Source of the DNA: Arbacia lixula | Lineage: Eukaryota > Echinodermata > Echinoidea > Arbacioida > Arbaciidae | NCBI GenBank assembly: GCA_963669155.1 | Contig: OZ022581.1 | Coordinates: forward strand, 3,545,129 to 3,609,128 | DNA: 64,000 bases | Direction: 5' to 3' | Shown here: one piece after another, positions 13,701 to 23,329 of the stretch | How the letters are laid out: each line of letters opens with the position of its first letter | How positions within the stretch are numbered: the first letter of the stretch is position 1 | The notes under the pieces: generated by a model | The model's input: only the letters and a program-made list of their open reading frames with translations | What the model was told of the DNA's origin: nothing | Databases searched by the model: none | Made by a program: the position numbers and the translations under genes

Positions 13701-14074
13701 TAACACTCTGATTTTTGTAAAGGTTTGAACCAATAGATATTTCAATGTTTTGAAGTGTATCTGATACAGAACTATATCTACTAAAAATTGGACAAAGTAT
13801 TTTTTGTCAATATTAATTAAAAGTTTATTAGCATTAAACCATGTAATAAATTCATTCAATTCAATTTCAATGTTCTCTCTTATATCATCAATATCTGGTT
13901 TGCTATAAAATAGTATTGTATCATCAGCATATAATACAAAGTCAAATTCATCAGATGATTTGGTTATGTCATTAATACACATGTATAATAGAAATAAAAG
14001 AATGAGAGAGAAAGAGAGAGAGAGAGCGAGAGAGGAGGGGGAGGGAGGGAGAGGAATAGAGAGAGAGAGAGGGG

Positions 14075-14105
<31 letters not shown>

Positions 14106-15720
14106 GGAGAGAGAGGGAAAGGGAGGGAGAGGAATAAAAGAGAGAGAGAGAGGGGGTGGGGAGGGAGATGGAGAGAGGGAGAGAGAGGGGAGGGGGAGGA
14201 GGGGGATGAGAGAAAGAGAAAGAGAGAGAGGGGGGAGGGAGGGGGCACGCGGAGATAAACACCGATGAATTGAAGGAATTATGTTAAACATATAGGGTAA
14301 ATAAAAATATGTGCATGTTATTTTGTCCCCTTACGTCTTCGGGTGGTTATTCTAGAAATTGTATATGTCATATATATTGCAAATCACAAACTTGTGTTCT
14401 GATATCCGATTTCTATTTTCTAGTCATGATGTGGAATTCGCGTTGTTTTGTGGGTGTACATACCCCTTCTTCAAATAGATTTGAAACATTTTGTCTTCCT
14501 CAATAACAAAATGTCCATGCAAACAAAACGAGATGATAATCATGGAATAGCGTTATAAGACACTACAGTAAGATGTGCATTGATAGTATTTCAAAAAAAC
14601 TATAGCAGGAATGTATTCCAATTGAAAAGGGGCGGCAAGAATTCTTTAAGCAGAAGCTGATATGCCTTATCAAAGCTAGCAATACAAACACAAGCTCGTG
14701 CGCAAAATTCTGAGTGTTATATGAGTTACTGATTTCTATTCGAGGTTTGACAATAAAATCATAACAATTTATATTCGAATTATGACAAGCGAGGATAAAG
14801 TCTGTGGCACCACGCTATATAAGTCCAATTTGCTCGTCAATTGGTTCGTGAATATGTTGTGTAGCTGTTTTTTCGTATTTTTAGAAGGTTAAAGATTGTC
14901 CGTCCCTTTTGCAAGCTTAAAATTTGAAATCGTCTATCACGATCGTAAATTGAAGAAAGTGTGATTCAAGACCATTTCTAAGAATATAGCATGTTGAAGC
15001 TTTCTGTATATGAAAAGATTTCAGCCGTTAAATTTCAAACCGACTTTTTTCGTACTACGAAAAAAGTATTAGTCTTTGTTACAGTATCTATTTGGTTATT
15101 ATGCGTGCATGTGTGAAATCCTAATTTTATGAGTAACTACCAAACTTTGGAGATGATTCCTTCCATAGAACAATCTTTTTCAGAATGCGTTTTATAATTT
15201 AATAAACAGATTAATCAATAAAGCAGATATTTCAACACAAACTGCTAAGAGCCTGAGGTAAAGACTATTAATCAGACGTTGTTTACGTGCATTATTTGCA
15301 TTTTACACTACGTATCAGTTTCAAATTGTGAATATAGAGCTTGCTAACACTTCTCTATATTTTTTGCCAATGTTTCGATGGTTTTGTGGTGATCTGAAAA
15401 AGGGACTAGCTGTCTTTAAGATATGAACGGCTAAGGAAACCATGACATTGTAAGAGATCAATATTGTAGTCACCTAGTAGAAAGATGTGTTTCTTGCTTT
15501 TTCTTAAAGATGACTTTCGACATGGTTGAAGATCTCATTAAAATAAGTGATGTCAATAGACGGAGTTTTGTATATATTACAGGTGCACCGATAATTGTAT
15601 TCCTTTAATGTTAATGTTTTATTTCAATGAATAATCAATTTAGAGTTTACAACCTTTTGAAACAATTCATGTTGTTTCACAGAAGGCTTGCATCGGTTTC
15701 CAAAAGAGGTAATCCAGCTT

Positions 15721-15752
<32 letters not shown>

Positions 15753-16343
15753 TTTAAATTAGAAACGGTGAATGTTTATCATGTTTATCATGTTTATCAT
15801 ATAAATTAAGTCAAATCATAACGACATTGTTATGCCATTATAATATTTTCTGAATCATTTCGTACTCTTCTTTCGCCGGGTGACTCAGTGCTGTTTTTTC
15901 TTCATTTTATATGTCTGGAGAAAAAAAAGAAGAGTTAGGCGGTCTGCTAAAGTATCAACTATAGTTCTACTTATACTTGATTCTGATAGTATGATTAAAC
16001 TGTATACTTGAGAATACTTTATATTACATGTACTACATTTGTCATTAAAATCGTTTGAGTGATAACAATGTGATTCGCAACTGTTGTTAAAAAATATTAA
16101 ATGAGTGTTTTTATCATTATCATTAATGTAGAGGAATTTTTCCTTCCTTTATATTTTGTATAAATTTGGTAGGTTTGAAGGTAATTGTAAGTAAACCGTA
16201 CCCTGCCATTTATACCTGGTTGTTATAGATGTGAAGACCTAATAAATATGAACAGTTTGATATGATAAGCTTAGAGGCCTACCTTCTGCATAGAACATCG
16301 CTGTCAACCCCAGCATGATGACGAAGACAAGCTTTCGGAACAT
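3476..16343 (-). CDS. Secreted C-type lectin-like / mucin-repeat / PAN-Apple protein, four predicted coding exons
   Basis: Four minus-strand exons join in frame: 16,343-16,283, 11,521-11,225, 7,828-7,532 and 4,725-3,476. Each junction is AG/GT and phase 1. They total 1,905 bases, or 634 residues. The order is a signal peptide (about residues 1-20), two copies of a 99-residue lectin-like module, a Thr/Ser/Pro-rich mucin-like region of about 320 residues, and one PAN/Apple domain at the C-terminus. Such proteins are secreted. Lectin and PAN modules bind glycans or proteins, and mucin stalks are heavily O-glycosylated, so a role in mucus, egg coat or immune recognition is a reasonable guess only. 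Each lectin exon covers the N-terminal two-thirds of a lectin domain. I found no exon for the Ca-binding long loop (EPN/QPD and WND motifs), so sugar binding is doubtful. If the block duplication is an assembly error, the protein has one lectin module (535 residues), still in frame. Confidence 0.75.
3745..4720. repeat. 18 bp minisatellite coding the mucin-like region
   Basis: Roughly 54 units of about 18 bp (plus-strand form GCATCTGAAGTGGTTGGG) vary mainly at three positions that switch Asp, Val and Asn in the protein. Units fall into higher-order patterns, for example alternating Asp/Val units and Asn/Asn/Asp runs, so the array has expanded in multi-unit steps. Every unit keeps the frame. 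Confidence 0.85.
5540..6250. repeat. Intronic tandem array of about 143 bp units, purine- and G-run-rich
   Basis: Five diverged units start at about 5,578, 5,725, 5,869, 6,011 and 6,149 (spacing 147, 144, 142, 138). Each has a constant part (ACAATGATGGAAGG, then ATATATTGCACAGCTC) followed by GA repeats and a G run. The left edge of the 3.69 kb duplication lies inside the fourth unit. The intron between 4,726 and 5,540 holds only short G runs. Confidence 0.8.
7532..7828 (-). CDS. Lectin-like domain exon, copy 1 (downstream copy)
   Basis: Same 297-base symmetric exon as at 11,225-11,521, with the same acceptor and donor. Because it is phase 1 on both sides, having it twice keeps the frame into the mucin exon. 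Its last G joins CT at 4,725 to give Ala and continue as PLSTSDAPTT. The lectin fold would be incomplete unless a further exon was missed between 4,726 and 7,531. That interval is mostly purine-rich array and simple sequence, and I found no candidate in it. Confidence 0.75.
9148..9715 (-). mobile_element. 3' end of the same LINE, first copy made by the block duplication
   Basis: Identical to 12,841-13,408 and cut at 9,715 by the duplication join. It encodes only the last RT motif (VHRYETR region) and a 3' tail rich in A/T words. It is a by-product of the duplication and not an independent insertion. Confidence 0.8.
9716..13410. repeat. 3.69 kb tandem duplication, copy 2
   Basis: Second copy of the block. 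Its left edge begins inside a purine-rich array unit, and its right edge runs on into unique LINE sequence at 13,411. The left boundary lies within a tandem array and the right within a LINE, both of which favour slippage or unequal exchange, or mis-assembly of two haplotypes. Confidence 0.95.
11225..11521 (-). CDS. Lectin-like domain exon, copy 2 (upstream copy)
   Basis: The exon is 297 bases and symmetric, with a phase 1 acceptor (TTTATTACAG) and a phase 1 donor (AGCG/GTAAAT). It encodes SCPTGG..GCYQF, then SCTSLGGHVYIPN, DEVNAV and YYWFGCTERV, the usual landmarks of the first part of a C-type lectin domain: first cysteine pair, LGGHL-type helix end, WIG-type strand. I saw no base difference from the exon at 7,532-7,828. 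It sits in the second copy of the 3.69 kb tandem duplication. Confidence 0.75.
12841..13990 (-). mobile_element. CR1/Jockey-group LINE, C-terminal half of the reverse transcriptase
   Basis: On the minus strand, from 13,990 down: ICINDITKSS-like text, then FVLYADDTILFYS (RT catalytic box), then WFNANKLLINIDK. At 13,354-13,551 is SYYIVIWGNSS, then FTVQKKAARIC, and further down PLNVLEMFGLNNDVHRYETR. These are the palm, thumb and late motifs of CR1/Jockey-group RT in the right order. Frame changes and stops are present. The 5' side is cut by the GA array at 14,000-14,245. The element lies in the first intron of the lectin gene, same strand. Confidence 0.8.
14000..14245. repeat. GA/CT-rich simple sequence
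   Basis: About 245 bases of GAGAGA and GGGAG words on the plus strand, interrupting the LINE. Open frames here (Ser/Leu/Pro-rich or Arg/Glu-rich) are produced by the repeat. Confidence 0.9.
14250..16270. other. Intron 1 of the lectin gene, no gene seen
   Basis: AT-rich sequence with a TA repeat followed by a T run at 15,721-15,757 and a short repeat ATCATGTTT at 15,778-15,800. No exon with credible splice sites and coding content was found on either strand. Confidence 0.6.
16283..16343 (-). CDS. Exon 1 of the lectin-mucin-PAN gene: signal peptide
   Basis: The ATG at 16,343-16,341 opens MFRKLVFVIMLGLTAMFYAE, a short basic start followed by a hydrophobic run, as in a signal peptide. The exon ends at the donor GCAGAAG/GTAGGC (phase 1). 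The leftover G joins GC of the lectin exon to give Gly. It lies 4.8 kb upstream of the nearest lectin exon, across an intron filled with repeats. Confidence 0.75.
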
Positions 16344-16470
16344 GTTATATTCTGTCGGTATCGCGATTCCAAAAGATGGAGAGAGTACCAATAGCGGTCC
16401 TCTCGTTCACACCACCCTCTGAATCAGGTAAGGTAACCGGCGATGTCTGGTTCTCGCTTTTATCATAGGT
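16344..16470 (-). promoter_or_regulatory. Putative promoter and 5' leader of the lectin-mucin-PAN gene
   Basis: On the minus strand a TATA-like GATAAAAG lies at 16,464-16,457, about 115 bases before the start codon. This allows a start site near 16,430 and a leader of roughly 85 bases. An ATTGG (inverted CCAAT) lies within the leader side near 16,390. Placement is inference from spacing. Confidence 0.4.
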
Positions 16471-16682
16471 CTATAGTTCTCACGTTTGACAAACATAATT
16501 AATGAAAAATATATGCAGTCGATGGTTCCCGTCGACTGCATAATGATTGAGGTTTGAAGTGAAGGTTGATAAGGTTAAGGTTGAGGTCAAGCCAATTAGC
16601 AAATTGCTAATATTTCGGAGAATGCTTGCAACTTCTAAGGCTGGGAAGGCAGAGGCTGTTCATAATGATATGAGTTTATTAT

Positions 16683-16928
16683 ATGCGCTCATGCATATCT
16701 CTTGTGAAAGGGTCGCACAATAAAGGACACGCCGGAGGTAATGAACGTTACATATCTTTGTCTCCAGTTTTATCCTTATTTGACTTATTTGTGAAGGAAC
16801 ACATAATACAACATGGTGGTAGCGGTGAAAGTTTAGAAACATCAAAGTCACTGGAACAATTTTCGGCCGATATTACAGCTAACATTCAGATATTAGAGAT
16901 GTTTTTACCACACAAGTTGGTGGACTGA
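16683..16928 (+). mobile_element. Possible hAT-type (ZMYM1/DUF4371-like) transposase fragment
   Basis: The 81-residue plus-strand frame contains SLFDLFVKEHIIQHGGSG. This resembles the FDPFLxEHIxxHGxxG motif near the start of DUF4371 in hAT-derived transposases. No catalytic region follows: downstream at 16,930-17,330 the sequence is CpG-rich and non-coding. The match is one short motif, so this could be chance. Confidence 0.3.
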
Positions 16929-17354
16929 CTGGCGGATCAGAACTGCAATGGCCTGGCGCTAGCTGCGCTGTTCGAGCGGAAGCCCGATAAGATGCCGCGC
17001 CGAAGCTATCCCGTGTGAGCAGAATTGGCTACGCGCGCCGGGGTGCGTTTTTTGTTTGTTTGTTTGTTTGTTTTTTACACGTACGCAAGCCTGTGTTTTT
17101 TCGCCATTGGTCATAATCGCGCTTGCGAAGAGTGCCGCTCAACCGCGCCGCCTGTCCTAGCGAGTATTAGGGCGCATAGCTATGTACGCGCGCGCCTGAC
17201 TTGAACTTGTCGACGCAGCGAACGAAATGATGTCGGCAAGACCATGGCAACAACGCGGACTGATATTGGACTGGCTGAGATTGATCGAAATCGTTTCGTG
17301 CGAAGAAATGATGCCTGCATGCAGTGGAAACTTCGATAGCAGCTAGCTCAGAGG

Positions 17355-17520
17355 GACGATTGTTGCACCACAAATTATCGTCCCTGCACAAATTGTCGTC
17401 GGCGACAATTTGTGCTGCAGGTGATGTTCCCATTTTTTACCCTCATGGGCGACAACTTATGCAGGCATACTGATAATTAGTTGCACAAATTGTCACCCCT
17501 TGCACAAATTGTCACCAGTC
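17355..17520. repeat. Palindromic repeat built on ACAATTTGT / GGCGACAATTTG
   Basis: A 30-base near-perfect palindrome lies at 17,386-17,415 (GCACAAATTGTCG, TCG, then CGACAATTTGTGC). Further half-units CACAAATTGTCAC lie at about 17,492 and 17,508. The same nested palindrome family recurs at 23,220-23,325. It looks like a small MITE or foldback repeat. Confidence 0.7.
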
Positions 17521-17559
17521 CCTGTCTTCAAAATATTACCTGTGTGTTTGTGCATGTGA

Positions 17560-17569
17560 TGTGTATGTA

Positions 17570-17606
<37 letters not shown>

Positions 17607-17870
17607 GCGCGCGTGCTGGTGTATGAAAATATGGGCTAGGTTATGTGCGTGTGCGTGTGTTAGCGATGAGTGTTGGGCTGGTATGTATGTGTGCGTGAAG
17701 GGGATGTTGAGGTATGTGTGTGCTATATATGTGTGTGTAACTGTGTAAGTACGGAGTATTATGTGTGGGTGATGGTGGTGGTTGTGTGATTGTGTGTATG
17801 TGTGTATGTGGGCGCGCGAGCGTGTATGTGTACATTGTGTAGATGTGAAGTCGTGTATTTGTGTTGAGTA
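17560..17870. repeat. TG/CA-rich simple repeat
   Basis: A pure TG run at 17,573-17,603, followed by degenerate TGTGTATG words to about 17,850. His/Thr-rich open frames here are artefacts. The stretch 17,870-18,350 holds no gene that I can see. Confidence 0.9.
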
Positions 17871-19324
17871 ATTAGCCAATGGGTTTTGGGTTCTGTTTCA
17901 TTGTACTATAAATATAATAAAAATTACACAATGACGATGGTCATCGGGAGTACTATGATATTGGTGTGATTACAAAAAAATGTCATGATGGTGAATGGAA
18001 CTATAAACAAATGTCAAAATACAATCACGCTTATGATCATGCCAATAAGACAAAATGAAAATAATTGACAATGCTCAAGAGTAAAAACAGCGAGTCAGTT
18101 AAAGTCAAATTTCATTATCTCCTTCTAGGAATAATACGAACGCAGGAGAAACAGTTTATGAACTGTTTGTTCTGGTATTGCGCCACTTGTATGTGTTAGA
18201 ACTAAAAACTTGACGGGGTTAACTAAAACTATTGTCTGTTTCCGCTGTCTGTATTCTCTTAGAGCAGTATTGGTGTTAACTGCACGTACACCACACCCAC
18301 ACACATAGCCCCATACAGACAGACATCCACACACATACACTTACCAACCCACATTAGTAGGGTGGATGAGGTGAATAATTGTGCACTTTTGTGTACAAGC
18401 ACCAAATTTGGCACACATGATCAAAATCATATTTGGAACAATATTAGATCTAGAGGTATCTCAAAATATTTTCAGGGGCACCCGGGGGCAGCCCCCAATT
18501 GCCCCAAGAGCCCTTATATGTTATTAACTTCTTTTCGAAAACGCACGGCCGGACTTGGAAAAAAACCTTGATAGGAATCATCCTTAGGCAATAGGTACCT
18601 TACCTTGTTCAAATGTGTGGTCATAAGTAGAAAGGGGCCGGAAGATAACCCAAACGCCCCCTGGGGCATTTTTCTCTTATTTTGGGACATCTTCTCAAGA
18701 ATAAATAACTGGATCTTAACCAAACTAGATAGTAATCATTCTGTGGTAATAGGGACCACTAGCTGTTAAATTTGGGGTACACGAGTGGCAAGGGGCTGGG
18801 GAAGGGGGATTATTCCCCCAAAACGCCCCCCCCCCCCCCCAACACAAAATGCCCCCATGGGAAAACTTCCTCTTATTTTTCATTTTTCCAGGAAAATGAA
18901 TAACTGGATTTTAACCAAACTTGATCATTCTTAGGTAATAGGGACCATAATTTGTTAAACTTGGGGTACACAAATGGCAAGGGACAAGGGGGGGGGGGTA
19001 GACACCAAAAACGCCCCAGGAGGAAACTTTCTTGTTCTATTTTTCAAATACTTTTTCTCCAGAATAAATATCTCGAAACAGGTATTAGGGACCTTAAGCT
19101 GTTAGAATGGTTTAAAACATAAATGGCAAGGAGCCAGGGGGTAGCCCCCCCCCCAAAAAAAAAAAAAAAAAAAAAAATGCCTCCAGTTCCTCCTATTTTT
19201 GACTTTTTTCAGAAGAAGACATAGTAAATAAATGATAATAGGTACCCAAGTTATTAAAATGACGGTACGCAAGTGGCAAGGGATGGGGAGCCCCCAAATG
19301 CCCACAGGGGGCAAATTCCACTTA

Positions 19325-20303
19325 TTGTCTCGCCCACCGGAGGTGAAGGCGAGACTAAGGGATCCAAATGGCGTCCGTCCGTCGTCCGTCCGTCGTCCGT
19401 CGTCCGTCACAAACGTTAAAGTTTACCTGCAAGACTCTCTTATGATCCATAACTTCACATGGGTTGCTTGGATTACAACCTAACTTGGGTCATAGATGCA
19501 CTGGGGGTACCTTCATGTTATGGTGGCGTTGGAGGTCACAGGATAAGGTCAAAGGTCATTTGAGGTCATACGTTAAAGTTTACCTGCAAGACTCTCTTTT
19601 GACAAATAACTTCACATGGGTTGCTTGGATTACAACCTAACTTGGGTCATAGATGCACTGGGGGTACCTACATGTTATGGTGCTGTTGGAGGTCACAGGA
19701 TAAGGTCAAAGGTCATTTGAGGTCATACGTTAAAGTTTACCTGCAAGACTCTCTTTTGACAAATAACTTCACATAGGTTGCTTGGATTACAACCTAACTT
19801 GGGTCATAGATGCACTGGGGGTACCTTCATGTTATGGTACCGTTGGAGGTCACAGGATAAGGTCAAAGGTCATTTGAGGTCATACGTTAAAGTTTACTTG
19901 CAAGACTCTCTTATCACACATAACTCATCACATGTTGCTACAATGGCAATCAAACTTGGATGATGGATGCACTGGGGGCACCTGCATGTTATTGTGCTGT
20001 AAGAGGTCACATGATAAGGTCAAAGGTCATTTGAGGTCATACATTAAAGTTTACTTGCAAGACTCTTGGTGAAGGCTTCCTAACTTGTGCACAGAATTGT
20101 GTGAGCATGTGTGAGCATTACTGATGTAGATTTAGGCAAACATTACTCATGCACATTTATGCAAATTTATTCAAAGTCACTATTTTGCACCTGATTTTGA
20201 TGTTGTCTGTTTAAAGTTGCTTATTTGTTTGTTTCAGTTTTCTTTTGCGTAGCAACGGAGATCGCGATATTTCTGGTTATTTTCGCAAGTGGGCGAGACA
20301 CAA
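19325..20303. mobile_element. 979 bp inverted-repeat element nested in the left foldback arm
   Basis: It begins TTGTCTCGCCCAC and ends GTGGGCGAGACACAA, an inverted pair with a two-base indel, flanked by TA on both sides. The corresponding place in the right arm (near 21,950-21,970) lacks it, which supports insertion. Inside are CGTC repeats (19,373-19,407) and a 157 bp tandem array. No coding potential was seen, so it is non-autonomous. Confidence 0.7.
19413..20070. repeat. 157 bp tandem array, four units plus a partial
   Basis: The unit start ACGTTAAAGTTTAC recurs at 19,413, 19,570, 19,727 and 19,884, and a partial (ACATTAAAGTTTAC) lies at 20,041, a spacing of 157 throughout. Each unit carries GGATAAGGTCAAAGGTCAT and GACTCTCTT. 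The last unit is the most diverged. Confidence 0.9.
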
Positions 20304-22904
20304 TATTGCTAATGCCTTGTTTTGTTATTTTTTTCTCATATGTACATGACTGTCTCTTAACAAAGTTGAAAGAAGCACCTCGAAAAAGAGGACCTAATTG
20401 GGTTGTAAAAATTGGATACATATCTAAAAATCAATGTTAGATTTCATCAAAACTCGACAAATTTGTTACGAATGGGGATCCCATCTGTCATGAATTAGCC
20501 ACCCTCCCCCTTCTCCCTCGCCCACCACCTCAGAAATGCGCCTTGCGGTCCAACATGTTAAGAAAAAAGGAGTGTTCTCAAATTTATCCTAACTGTACAG
20601 TAACCAAGGATAATCTAACATACACATGTAGTTGCGTACTCATCTGATGAGGGGTCAAGGAGGAGCCCCCCCCCCCCTCCCCCTCGAAATTAACATAGCA
20701 CCTTATATGTCAATTACTCTCTTGTTATCATGGGGGGACTTCGTTACCTCCCTCAGTGCATGTCTTAACTTTTTTCTTTCGTTCTGTTAACCTTTTTCGA
20801 CAAGCACCAAATTTTGAGCATATGTTTAAAATACTATCTGGAATGACATGAGATATCGTTTTGAGGCATCTAAAAGTGTTTTCAAGGTCGCCATTCTTCA
20901 GTATCATGACACAATAATACTTACAAATGTTTTAAGACTCTTTTGTAACCATAAGATAGTTAACAGTGAAAGAGAACTCGGTAGTGCTCAGAATTTGAAA
21001 GAACAGTGATGCAAATACTATTTCCATAGAAAATAACTATAATGGAAAATATAAACAAATTAAAATAATGTAGTCAATCAGTTTTCAAAATGTCCAACAA
21101 ATTTGAATAAATTTAACACAAATCGTCACATCACTCAATGGTACACGATAGTTGATTGTGAAAGGGTAGATAGAATAGAAATCTGTAAAAAAAAAAAAAA
21201 AAAAAAAAAATAGTGTCAACGGGAAGATGAAATTGATGCGCTAATTACTTAACTTAGAAACATAATGTTTGCTACATTAAGTGATGCAAAGAAATGCTGT
21301 TTATCTATATATTTTTTGGATAGATTCATGGTGACATTTTTTTCACACAATGCAATGTCATGTGTTCCTCGTCAGGAGCTGCTCAGTCCATCATCTGTAT
21401 AAACTCTTGGTTCATCGCCTTGCCATGGACCATACCACGTGATAGGGTCCATGGTATGGCGATGGACCAAGACATTTCCAGCAATTATGGATATAGGCAC
21501 CAGTTCTGAGGGCTCAAAAACTAATTTGATGCTAGTAGGTAAAAGTGGAACAGAATAAAGCTAAATACATGACTTTGGCAGCCATTTTGGACGCCATCTT
21601 TGATCCTCCTTGTCTCCTCCTCAGATGTGTACGTTAGATTATCCTTGGTTACTGTACAGTTTGGATACATTCGAGAAAACATTCCATTTTTCTTGAAATG
21701 TTGGACCGCAAAGCGCATTTCTGAGGTGGTGGGGGAGGGGCTGTGCTGTAGCTAGTTAATGTCAGATGGGGTCCCATTCAAATCTTTCCAATTGTCTGAG
21801 AATAATCTGAATAATCTGTTGAGTTTTTATGAAATCCAACATTCATTTTTGAGATATGTATCCCATTTTTACAACCTTAAGTCCTCTTTTTATAGGTAAC
21901 TTCTTTCAAGTTTGCTTAAAATCCAGTCGTTTACCTTTAAGTGAAAGGAAAAAAATGAGGGGAATTTGCCCCCGGGGGAATTTGGGGGGCTACCCCCCCC
22001 CCCCCCCCGCCCCTTGCCACTTGCACCATTTTAAGAACTCAAGGTCCCTTATACCCAAGGATGGTTCCTATCAAGTTTGGTTAAAAAGTTATTCATTCTT
22101 CTCAAAAGTAGAAAAATAAGAGGATTTTTTTTTTTTTTTTTTTTTTTTTTTGGGGGGGGGGGGGGCTACCCCCTCCCGGCACCTTGCCGTTTGTGTCCCC
22201 CCATTCTAACAACTTAAGGTCCCTAATAGCTAAGGATGGTTCCAGTTATTTATTCTTGAGAAAAAGTATTCAAAAAATTAGAAATAAGTTCCCCCGGCGC
22301 GATTTGGGGTCTACCCCCCCCCCCCCTCTCCTTCCCCAGCCCCCTGCCACTTGTGTATCGCAAGTTTAACGATTAAAGTTTCTTATTACCTTCAGATGAT
22401 TCCTATCAAGTTTGGTTAAAATCAAGTTATTTGTTGTTGAGAAAATGCCCTGAAATAACGGAAGAATGTCCCCCGGGGGCGTTTGGGGGGGTGGGGGCTA
22501 TCCACCGCCCCCCTTGCCACTTATGAACACAAATTTTAACAAGGTAAGGTCCCTATTACCCAAGGGTGATTCATATCAAGGGGTTTTTTTCAAGTCGGGC
22601 CGTGCGTTTTCAAAAAGAAGTAAAAATAACATATAGGGCCCCTAGGGCACTTTAGGAGCCCCCAGGCGCCTCTGAAAATATTTCGAGATGCCTCTATATC
22701 TGGTATTGTTCCAAATATGATTTTGAACATGTGTGTCAAATTTGGCGCTTGTAGACAAAAGTTCACCTCATATTTGTTGCTTAACCGCCCCACTATATGA
22801 CTGATTCACACAATTCTAGTCGACTAAATGGGGACTATTTTGGGCACAATACGCAGACACCTTGATTTTAATCCGTTCACCTGGTACCGCTCACCCATAC
22901 CCCC

Positions 22905-23045
22905 CCCCCGCACACACACACACTCACACACACGCACTCATATACACACACGCACACTCATACACACACATACACACTCGCAAAGCACAGTCGCACACAC
23001 TCACACACACACACACACACCCACACACACACACACACACTGCAA
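22905..23045. repeat. CA-rich simple repeat
   Basis: ACACAC runs broken by CTCACA and CGCACA words, just outside the right end of the foldback element. Confidence 0.9.
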
Positions 23046-23219
23046 ACTTTAACGTGACCTTTTATTTTGGTTTATGTGTATTCATACACTTGAGTTATGT
23101 GTTGGTTTTCATGTATTGTGTTTGTCACGAATTATTACATTACCAAAAATGTAAGCCCCTATTATAAATGGCCTTGAAGGCTTCAACATATTATTGAATG
23201 TCTTTCGAGGGGGGGGGGG

Positions 23220-23325
23220 GGCAATTTGTGGTGTCAACCCCCTGCACAAATTGTCGCCGGCGACAATTTGGGCAGGGGGTGACAATTTGTGGTGTCAGGG
23301 TTCTGCACAAATTGTCGCCGGTGTG
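23220..23325. repeat. Nested palindrome, same family as 17,355-17,520
   Basis: A perfect 24-base palindrome (CAAATTGTCGCC / GGCGACAATTTG) at 23,247-23,270 is flanked by longer mirrored words: CAATTTGTGGTGTCAACCCC on the left, GGGGGTGACAATTTGTGGTG on the right. A further CACAAATTGTCGCCGG lies at the right end. It is preceded by a G run. Confidence 0.75.
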
Positions 23326-23329
23326 ATGG

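Larger units (their letters stand above)
18356..22796. mobile_element. Foldback-like element with long, internally repeated inverted arms
   Basis: The left arm (18,356-19,324, continuing 20,304 to about 20,690) and the right arm (about 21,590-22,796) are inverted copies. Matching words include ACAAGCACCAAATTTGGC at the tips, AAAACGCACGGCC, and GTAACCAAGGATAATCTAAC at the inner ends. Each arm holds several diverged tandem units of roughly 170-180 bp: a G run, a C run, then TTGCCACTTGTG and AAGGTCCCTATTACC words. The outer ends read GTAGGGTGG and CCGCCCCAC, flanked by TA on both sides. The centre (about 20,690-21,590) has no long frame but contains a third, more diverged copy of the arm tip near 20,800. 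This geometry is that of foldback (Galileo/FB-type) DNA elements. No transposase was found. Confidence 0.7.

Noticed and set aside
17493-17879. 128-codon His/Thr-rich frame on the minus strand
   Set aside because: Simple-repeat artefact.
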